A stretch of 13,888 nucleotides of DNA, taken from assembly GCA_014885115.2 (NCBI GenBank), contig WKLE02002967.1, positions 1 through 13,888 of the forward strand. Direction: 5' to 3'. This stretch comes from Asterionellopsis glacialis. Lineage: Eukaryota; Bacillariophyta; Plagiogrammaphyceae; Rhaphoneidales; Asterionellopsidaceae. The notes beneath the pieces are model-generated. The model ran no database searches, was not told the DNA's origin, and saw only the letters and a list, made by a program, of their open reading frames with translations. The position numbers and the translations under genes were made by a program. Positions 1-6,510 of the stretch are shown piece by piece. Position 1 is the first letter of the stretch. The number at the start of each line of letters is the position of its first letter.

Positions 1-1831
1 GAGAATGCACTGAACGGATTCGTAAATGATGAACTGCACTTCAACAATACCACTGTTGACATAATACACAAACAAGTGTTTGTAAGCTTCGACATAAAAC
101 GTTATCCCAAGAACCCGGTTGTGTTGCTAAAGGAGATGTTCTGACAATAAGTTTCCTAGCTCCTATCACAACTTATTGCATTGGTGCAACAGGGGTAGAA
201 AGCCATGAAAAACGACGAATGTTCTTCGAAGAAATTTTCGCAAGAACGGAATCAGGATTAAATGGAATGAGTAGTGGAGAACCAAGTGCTGCAATACAAG
301 TTCGTCTTGTATCGTGTAAATGGCTGGCCGATGCACGGTTCAATGCAGAACGTAGCTGCACACAACGCGTGCACCACTACTTGCTGCCACTTCGATGGTT
401 GCCAGATGGAAAAGAAATTGAACAGTGGTGGCTGGATGATGAAATAGATGCAACTGATATTGAAGCAATGGGAAACCATAAAAATAGAGCTATGAGTCGC
501 CCCCCATCAAATGCACTTCGTATGGTCAAAAGGCGCTGCGCAATGCAGAATGTCTCAAATTATCTCCTGAAATCCTTTCCAGTAAGTCTATAAACAAAGA
601 TAGCCAGATCAAAGTAGCATCAGGCCGTTTCGGGGCACTTGGAACTAAAGAAAGACGAGCTTGGCATAACTTTGCTGACTCAAACTTGAAAGGTGATGCA
701 AGTCCAAATCAAGAACCGGTGTGGCGAGTACTAGACCGAGCTCGGATCGTAAATTTGCTTAGAACACAGACCAATTCAACTGATAATGAACGGGAAGAAG
801 TGGTTGCAGTCATAGAATTCAGAGGTGATGACTTCATAGAAGAACAAGCGCGTCGCATGGTGGGTACTGCTCTAGCGGTCGCACATGGGTGGCTACCTCC
901 CAATATTTTCGAAGTTGCAACAAAATCTGATGTCTTTCTCGAGACTCCACTTGCACCTGCAGGATGACTGTACCTGGATGAAGTACGATTCCACTTTGAA
1001 GAACTCCGTACAGGAATGGATTTTTTTGCAGATAGTGATGTTGACAAAAGCAGTGATTTCGACGATGAGTGGATACAAAGGCAACTTCTTGAAGCAAAAT
1101 CCATAAATGATGCCAAAGAGGAAGAGCGCAAATGGCTCTGTGAGCTTAGAGACACTGTTGCAACTCGTATTCGTAATGAATTGAATCGAGAAACTGTGCT
1201 CGGCAAAGTAATGGAAACAAAACTAGAGTCGGCTCCAGATGTGTACAATGATACATTGGCTATACTACGATCAATAGTTGGATCTGATAGTTGGCCTGAC
1301 ACCTCTGTTGCCCGCTCAACCGTGATTCGGAACTTGAAAAATAAGACCAAGTCCACTGGTAAATTTGGATCGTTTACGGTTGTCAATCCAAATTTTCAGG
1401 ATGGGTTGTACAGGGATGGAATTGGATCTGACCCGCTACCACTTGGAAATGCTCTCTTCCCTGACTTAGTTAGTGCTGTTTTTGATTTGGAAGAAAACCT
1501 TTCATCTCTCACGTTGAAGAGAACGGATGAAAGCGGCAAGGCTTCCACAAAATCACCCTCGAGTGGTGTCCGACCAATGTCGTCCCACAGCGCAATCAAT
1601 TGCAATGCACAATTCACACCCCACGTGGTCAGCGGTCGTGGTGCTGAACAAAGTCTTTCCATGATTGTTGGTCTTGGAGACTATGTTGGGGGTGAACTAG
1701 GTGTCGAAGGAACATTTCATGATATTAGATATAGTCCCGTTGAGTTTGACGGGTGGAAATTACGACATTGGACAAGTGCTAATGACGGAGAAAGGTTTTC
1801 TCTTGTTTGGTTTACCCCCGAGGAAAAGTGA
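1..1831 (+). pseudogene. TruA-type tRNA pseudouridine synthase with C-terminal oxygenase-like domain, disrupted, 5'-truncated
   Basis: The TruA/PUS family turns uridines of tRNA into pseudouridine. Three frames carry consecutive parts. Frame 3 (about 100-530) has the central part, with DARFNAERSC matching the family's FhARFsA segment. Frame 2 (about 530-964) has the C-terminal core: LRNAECL, then DFIEEQARRMVGTALAVAHG (family F-R-x-Q-x-R-R-M-V-G) and TPLAPAG*LYLDEVRF (family aPaeGLYL). Frame 1 (1 to about 100) begins ENALNGFV, resembling the TruA N-terminal helix. The frame 3 to 2 switch lies at the AAAA run near 525-532, where one extra A would give a family-like Lys-Lys-Ala-Leu-Arg. A TGA at 965-967 stands where an Arg or similar residue is expected. 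The catalytic Arg-Thr-Asp-x-Gly loop is not seen; Gln-Glu-Pro-Gly lies near its place (about 108-119). The frame then runs open to 1831. Family assignment is firm; pseudogene status is inference, and sequencing or assembly error is the alternative. Confidence 0.72.
968..1831 (+). CDS. C-terminal 2OG-Fe(II) dioxygenase-like region of the broken TruA locus
   Basis: This is open frame 2 after the TGA at 965-967; the first ATG in it is at 1016, giving 271 residues. It begins with the end of the TruA core (LYLDEVRFHFEELRTGMDFF), then a charged helical linker. From about 1596 it has a compact module: NCNAQFTPHVVSG, LSMIVGLGDYVGGEL, FDGWKLRHW and GERFSLVWFTPEEK. This order (P-H-x-x, GLGxYxGGEL, FDG...H, R-S-L-V-x-F) matches the double-stranded beta-helix oxygenases common in algal genomes, with a first metal His, a distal His and an Arg for 2-oxoglutarate. 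The usual H-x-D reads His-Val-Val, so the Asp iron ligand appears lost and activity is doubtful. About 288 codons without a stop suggest a recent lesion or continued selection. Whether it is expressed separately cannot be told. The oxygenase call rests on motif memory. Confidence 0.5.
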   Translation: MYLDEVRFHFEELRTGMDFFADSDVDKSSDFDDEWIQRQLLEAKSINDAKEEERKWLCELRDTVATRIRNELNRETVLGKVMETKLESAPDVYNDTLAILRSIVGSDSWPDTSVARSTVIRNLKNKTKSTGKFGSFTVVNPNFQDGLYRDGIGSDPLPLGNALFPDLVSAVFDLEENLSSLTLKRTDESGKASTKSPSSGVRPMSSHSAINCNAQFTPHVVSGRGAEQSLSMIVGLGDYVGGELGVEGTFHDIRYSPVEFDGWKLRHWTSANDGERFSLVWFTPEEK

Positions 1832-2287
1832 TACACTGAAGTACTGATTGTGAAATGGAATATTACTGTCGAAAGTTTTATTTGTCTACAATAAATGGAA
1901 ATTCTAGGATGATCGGTTCCAAAAAAATTATGTCAAATCAGTCTCCTTCCTGCAGAAGCAGTGAAATGTGCATGCAGGATTATCAGGACATTCATTGCTC
2001 CTCAATTGCTTGTGTTGACGACAAGCTGATGTTCGACTTTTTTATCTGTATGAGTTACAAATCGAATTAATATCACTTTAGCCATAGTTCAAGTAGCATG
2101 AGGCACCATCGTCTAACCTGCATATGTGAGGAAATGTCCTTTTCGCATATCTCCAACCACTTTTCTCAGTCAAAAATCCATCATTTAAACCATAAGGATC
2201 CATATAGTGCCTAGCGAATAGTATTGCTATTAGTAAATAAAAATATGCTATTGCCTGGTTGATAATTAACTCTTTTCAAGTTCTCCA
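1832..2287. other. gene-free spacer between convergent 3' ends
   Basis: This stretch separates the stop of the TruA/oxygenase locus from the stop of the minus-strand transporter. It is AT-rich, especially after about 2060, and holds only short open frames with no recognisable protein. It should contain both 3' UTRs and polyadenylation regions. I see no repeat, RNA gene or conserved motif in it. Confidence 0.6.
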
Positions 2288-3910
2288 TCAAGCGTTAGAT
2301 TCATTCTCTTCGTGATTTTGTGTAGCAATGTGCTTTTCTGTGTCATCCCACTTTTGCATGTTGATGTTGCCATCCTCACTGTTGCCATGAGTGCTACCAT
2401 TGCTGTGGACATGATTTGGATTTTCGCAGCCTTCTTGAGCTTCTTTTATGGCATCTGCGTAATTTCCAATCAAAGCATAAGATAGGACACCCGCAACTGA
2501 AAATACATTTAGTGTGGCAATGCCTATTCGTTGCGATACACCAAGTTCGTTCAAACCGGTAAAGACAAGAGGTGGGAGCCATGTGATAATTTGCCCAGCA
2601 AAAAGGTAGACTCCCATTAATTCAGCATCTTGGCCTGGCGGAATAAGAGTACTCGATAGTAAGCGATCACTGGTCCATTTCCACCCCATTCCACAGCCAA
2701 ATCCAAGCGCCAACACGTATACCAGAATTTTGGATTTATTGTTAGGCCCATCCACAAATGCTACAAACATGGTAGTATTGAATATCATCAAAACTGAACT
2801 TGCAATAACACTTTGGACAGGATTGTCAGATTTGCTTGTGTAACATCTTGCAATGACAGCGCCGGGAACAGAGCCCAAAAGAAGGAGAAGAATAGCAACT
2901 CCACTTTCTGCCGTCGAAAAGTCTAATTGATCTACAAGATATGTAATGACAATTGTCGCCAAAGCATTTTGAGCTGCATCGGTAAACATAACACCAACAT
3001 AAAACCATCTCAGTGATCTGTAATGTTTGGCGATCCAAATAGAAGTGCGATAGATTTGTTGAAAGCCTGCAGTCCAAACAGAGGAAGTATTGGAAGGAAG
3101 GCAGTGGGCAGCTGGGCGTGATTTCATCAATTTCCACCATGCAATCCAAAGTGTGATGGAACAAAATACAAAGGCCATGCCCATACTTAGCCGAGCTGTG
3201 GCAATGTCGTCTTCTGAAATTCCAGTAACCGTTGCAATAAAAATGACAATGAGAAGATATACAATCATAGTAAGGAATGGGACAATAGTGAAATTTGATG
3301 TAAATTTGTTCAGGAGTTCCTTGTCCTCTGTTAGCTCTGGCAGATATGCGTAAGTGACCAAACTTTGGGCCCAGCCAGCAAATGATGAAATAAGAAAAAC
3401 TAGAGACATTGCAAACCAGTTGTTCTCATTAAGAAATATTTGGGGGAATGTAAACATGCAGAATATGATCGAAGTGGTTCGCGCAACCTTTCTTCGGTGT
3501 GGTGTATAATCAACAATAGCTCCCATAACTGGCAAGAGAATGCTACTGAGAATCCCAATCAACATGGTGTAAGTTGTTAATAGCGATGACGGTCGAATAC
3601 CATAAACGCGTCCGTGACATTCCGGCACCTTGGTTTCACCAGGAGGTGGATCAACTTCACATCCTGCATCGAGTTTGGCAAGACGTAGTAAGGCCGCGGC
3701 CAGGAATGATCCTGCCGCTATAAATGCGGCAGCACGACCCATGGAATCAATTGCAAACCCCAAAGCTTCTTCATTTCCCCCATATAAAGGATTACCACAG
3801 CACCGTGGAAACCATGGTGGAAGTTCTTGTTCTTCTTGCCCTTGACCGACTTGTTCAGTGATGCTCAAAGTAACTTGTGGAGTATTAGTTTCACTTTTCT
3901 TTATCGCCAT
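2288..3910 (-). CDS. MFS transporter of the Atg22/UMF1 type
   Basis: An intronless 540-residue polytopic membrane protein. Twelve hydrophobic segments can be placed at about residues 58-78, 110-134, 146-162, 167-188, 207-229, 241-261, 301-325, 336-354, 366-386, 394-412, 432-452 and 461-483, with a charged hydrophilic tail from about 490. Gly130-Ala-Ile-Val-Asp-Tyr-Thr-Pro-His-Arg-Arg-Lys fits the MFS loop 2-3 signature. AQSLVTYAYLPEL and the segment PPGQDAELMGVYLFAGQI-TWLPPLVFT are typical of the Atg22/UMF1 group, whose yeast member exports amino acids from the vacuole. The substrate here is unknown, and vacuolar location is only a family-based guess; no plastid or secretory leader is seen. 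The start is well fixed: an in-frame TAG lies two codons upstream of the ATG at 3908-3910. It diverges from SSU72. Confidence 0.85.
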   Translation of the reverse strand: MAIKKSETNTPQVTLSITEQVGQGQEEQELPPWFPRCCGNPLYGGNEEALGFAIDSMGRAAAFIAAGSFLAAALLRLAKLDAGCEVDPPPGETKVPECHGRVYGIRPSSLLTTYTMLIGILSSILLPVMGAIVDYTPHRRKVARTTSIIFCMFTFPQIFLNENNWFAMSLVFLISSFAGWAQSLVTYAYLPELTEDKELLNKFTSNFTIVPFLTMIVYLLIVIFIATVTGISEDDIATARLSMGMAFVFCSITLWIAWWKLMKSRPAAHCLPSNTSSVWTAGFQQIYRTSIWIAKHYRSLRWFYVGVMFTDAAQNALATIVITYLVDQLDFSTAESGVAILLLLLGSVPGAVIARCYTSKSDNPVQSVIASSVLMIFNTTMFVAFVDGPNNKSKILVYVLALGFGCGMGWKWTSDRLLSSTLIPPGQDAELMGVYLFAGQIITWLPPLVFTGLNELGVSQRIGIATLNVFSVAGVLSYALIGNYADAIKEAQEGCENPNHVHSNGSTHGNSEDGNINMQKWDDTEKHIATQNHEENESNA

Positions 3911-4428
3911 TCTCTAATCGCGGAACAAGGAATCCTTTTCGAAATTAATTCAAACGCCGCGAGGAAGATTTACTGGAGCTGAGGAATATGAGTTTGCTGA
4001 AGCTTAGGACTTCGGGCCATGGTGTGCCTTCAGTGGGACTTGCGTTCGGTAGGATTACCTGGGGATCCTCCGTGCTGTGCTTGAGGATTGTGATGAGTGA
4101 GTCGTGTGAGAACTGGGAACAAAAATACAGAGTATTTTTTTTTAATGAATCACTCCTCTTCTGCAGGCTTGATTTCCAGTGTCTGTAGGTCAAAACTAAA
4201 AAAATAATGAAATGCACCATCATCTACCGTATCTCCCATCACGGCCGCTGGGTGTCTGTCTGTGACGATCCTTCTGTGTTGCCTTCATCTTGCATCTCTT
4301 GCCTCCGTTTTGAGATAACTTCGGTGAACACAACACCTATTGTCCTCCTAGATCCGACCTTATCGTTGTTAGCTTTTAGGTATACATTTCCCCCCGTAAT
4401 AGATACTTAAAATATTTTTTGAAAGAAA
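3911..4428. promoter_or_regulatory. divergent promoter region of the MFS transporter and SSU72
   Basis: The 518 bases between two divergent start codons must contain both promoters and 5' UTRs. No convincing TATA box or known operator is seen. A possible 5'-UTR intron for SSU72 runs from GTGAGT at 4097 to TTCTGCAG at 4166, with a pyrimidine-rich 3' end (CACTCCTCTTCTGCAG). Both ends fit splice consensus, but no coding evidence supports it. A 66-codon open frame at 3988-4188 is not recognised as a protein and is left out. Confidence 0.5.
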
Positions 4429-5565
4429 ATGTCAACTGCTGCAAGAGGATATAAACCCACGCGGTTGCCGCGTCCATCGACGCCACCGATACCTCCGCCA
4501 CCGACTTCACACCGTACCGAATCCAAACTCTCTTTTGGCGTTGTTTGTTCAAGTAATATCAATCGTTCCATGGAAGCACATTTAGTCCTCGGAAATGCAG
4601 GTATGAAAACTATACACCGATAATTATTGAATTTTGCGTTGTGAGCTTGTTCAGTTTTTCTTTGCTTGCCATCATGAGAAGAGAAAGTAATTCTCACGAC
4701 GATGCTCCCATTATGTTTTGTACTCGTAAACATTCTTCTTTTTGAATTTCTCAAAGGTCTAACAGTTGAAAGTTATGGCACAGGTACAAATGTACGTCTT
4801 CCAGGCAAACGTGCAATGGAACCACGTATTTTCAAGTTTGGAACTCCATATGAAGAAATGTACAATTCTATGGCTGCGACGAAAGAAGATTTTGATTTCT
4901 TTACTCGAAATGGTGTTTTACAACTCTGTCGGAGAGGAGCTGCAGTAAAGGTGAGTTTTTTTCAGTGAAAAAAAGGTGGAGAAAGAGAAATCATTCTTTC
5001 TAATTGAAAATGTAGTCGTTTGGATGGGCTACCGTCAAATAGATAGATTATTACTAATTTTTTAGCCTGTGTTTCATATTTTTGACATTTTTGTTGTTGC
5101 TATAGAGAGCTCCACAACGATGGCAAGATATGCCGTCTGACTTTGTTGCTAAGCATGATGTGGTAAGTATGTCATGTACACTATTCAAATAGTTATGGAT
5201 TTCAATTGCTCTTCGGTGGTCTTTTTCCAATTAGGAAGTTTGATTCTCAACACTTTTGTTTTTTTACCACATGGACCCAATAGGTGATTGCTTTTGAGGA
5301 ACGTATTTTTGATGCTGTGGTAGAAGATTTACACATGCGTGAGCCTACAGAAAATTTTGAACCTATTCATGTAGTTTGTTTAGATACAAAGGATAACCCA
5401 GATGAAGCTAGGATTCAAGGACGAATTGCATTAGAACTCTGTTGGCTATTGGAGGCTGCAGGTGATGACTTGGTGACAGAAGCACCTACTATTATCGATG
5501 ATTTCCAAACAGAACGAATGAAACATACGCCTATAAAAATTTTGTATCAACTTTGTTATCTCTAG
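4429..5565 (+). CDS. SSU72: SSU72-type RNA polymerase II CTD phosphatase, four exons
   Basis: Ssu72 removes phosphate from Ser5 (and Ser7) of the RNA polymerase II C-terminal repeats and takes part in 3'-end processing. Exons are 4429-4600, 4757-4950, 5106-5162 and 5284-5565, giving 234 residues. Introns start GTATGA, GTGAGT and GTAAGT and end in AG; all joins keep frame and family alignment. The catalytic P-loop is VVCSSNINRSMEAH, a Cys-x5-Arg with Cys40 and Arg46. It is followed by ESYGTGTNVRLPG, YEEMYN, FEERIFDAVVEDL and VVCLDTKDNPDEA, where Asp175 or Asp178 should be the general acid. The protein ends in LYQLCYL, like the usual LhtvCFY end. A proline-rich N-terminal extension of about 33 residues (Pro run at 19-25) precedes the core and is absent from animal and yeast proteins. 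An in-frame TGA two codons upstream (4420-4422) fixes the start. Confidence 0.95.
4601..4756 (+). other. SSU72 intron 1
   Basis: GTATGA...TCAAAG, 156 nt, phase 1. Removing it joins Gly58 (G plus GT) and gives the continuous Ssu72 stretch GNAG-LTVESYGTG. The other two introns of this gene are 4951-5105 (155 nt, phase 0) and 5163-5283 (121 nt, phase 0). Confidence 0.9.
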
Positions 5566-5835
5566 TAGAGCTTTAGAGTCTATCTACTTTAGAGGATAGA
5601 GAAGAGGGATGAGTTGGACGTTTACTAGACTGCTTTAACTAGCTTCTATAAAATCAACTGTACGAGTACAAACAGAAGCAGTATTGTTTCCTTTCAAATG
5701 AAACACACGTACCACATCACATCGAGCCTGCAACAACTAATTAATGTACATTGGTCCTGACTTGCATCTTACCTTTTATGGTGTTGTGATTCTTGCACTC
5801 TAGTTTTGTCAACTCAAACTGATGATTTGGTAGTC

Positions 5836-5879
5836 CTCTAGAACTCTAGAGAGGTCTCTCTAGATCTACGAGTAGAGAG
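5836..5879. repeat. CTCTAGA-type inverted repeats
   Basis: CTCTAGA-AC-TCTAGAG (5836-5851) is a perfect inverted repeat with 7-nt arms. It is followed by CTCTCTA (5856-5862) and TAGAGAG (5873-5879) around a 10-nt loop. Similar CTCTAGTAG/TAGAG sequence occurs at 5557-5600 and at 13191-13200, so this looks like a recurrent intergenic motif. Confidence 0.6.
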
Positions 5880-6017
5880 TGCTAAAGTATTGTTTGGGTG
5901 TAAGGTATGTTGAATGTGTTTCAATGTAGACAATGTTTTACAGACAGTCTTCCGTATCAGTAAGTCAGTTGTCAGTGATTAAAAAGAATAGGTAGACAGT
6001 AATCCTGCATCAGCTCC

Positions 6018-6079
6018 TACCAGGTACATCTGTACCTGGTACGAGCTCGTAGAGTACCAGTAACTGGTACGTACCGGTA
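6018..6079. repeat. cluster of overlapping short palindromes upstream of ISWI
   Basis: Five perfect inverted repeats lie within 62 bases: 6018-6041 (11-nt arms TACCAGGTACA and TGTACCTGGTA, 2-nt spacer); 6040-6051 (TACGAGCTCGTA, no spacer); 6054-6070 (8-nt arms GTACCAGT and ACTGGTAC, 1-nt centre); 6066-6075 (GGTACGTACC); and 6072-6079 (TACCGGTA). They share base pairs at their borders, so the block could fold in alternative ways. It could be a set of dimeric-protein sites, a genome-wide intergenic repeat, or a small mobile-element remnant; the window alone does not decide. Confidence 0.75.
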
Positions 6080-6510
6080 GACTGAAAATTTCTAGAAAAT
6101 CTTCGAATCTTGGTGGAAATGTTCTTCCTCCGTCTATCCGTCCATCCTCACCTCACACGGACAGTCAGTTTGCGAATGCGTTTTCTAGTAGCACGCTCTC
6201 TAGAGGCGCGCAAGAGAAAGGGACGCACGGCACTCGCTTGTTCATCGCTGGGTTGCTTGTGCTTGGAGAGAGGTGCCTGTCTTACCTGTATGTGTGCATC
6301 ATATCTCTGAACAAGCAAAGACATTGTTGATCATCGGCGTTATTGACACGCTTCTCGCGGGCTCTCTCTTGAACACAGCCTTGAAACTGTCTATGACTAA
6401 CTCCTGTACATTTCTTCTGGCATTGTTACTACCTCCATCTTCCAGCGCTTTGTTCAAATCAGACTATCTCTTATTGTAACACATTCAAATTCTATTCCTG
6501 GAAAAAAATC

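Larger units (their letters stand above)
5566..6510. promoter_or_regulatory. SSU72 to ISWI intergenic region, palindrome-rich
   Basis: 945 bases without a recognisable gene. They must hold the SSU72 3' UTR and the ISWI promoter and 5' UTR. A TAGAG/CTCTA-rich part (5560-5880) contains a perfect 7-nt inverted repeat at 5836-5851. A dense block of GTAC-type palindromes lies at 6018-6079. Nearer the ISWI start, a possible 5'-UTR intron runs from GTATGT at 6288 to TTCCAG at 6445, with a branch-like GACTAAC at 6395-6401; this is unproven. Short open frames at 6110-6310 and 6273-6479 show no family resemblance. Confidence 0.5.

Noticed and set aside
965..967. In-frame TGA as a selenocysteine codon
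   Set aside because: The position in TruA proteins is a loop residue before LYL with no redox role, no Cys is expected there, and I see no SECIS-like hairpin downstream. A CGA-to-TGA change is simpler.
709..1386. 225-residue open frame on the minus strand
   Set aside because: It lies opposite the TruA/oxygenase coding frame, is very rich in Ser and resembles no family; it is a shadow frame.
1855..2070. 71-residue open frame after the TruA/oxygenase locus
   Set aside because: AT-rich low-information frame in a 3' spacer with no motif.
3988..4188. 66-residue open frame in the divergent promoter region
   Set aside because: No recognisable motif, composition unlike the neighbours, and it overlaps a good splice-like pair.
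6110..6479. Two overlapping short open frames upstream of ISWI
   Set aside because: Neither resembles a known protein, and they sit in the likely promoter and leader of ISWI.
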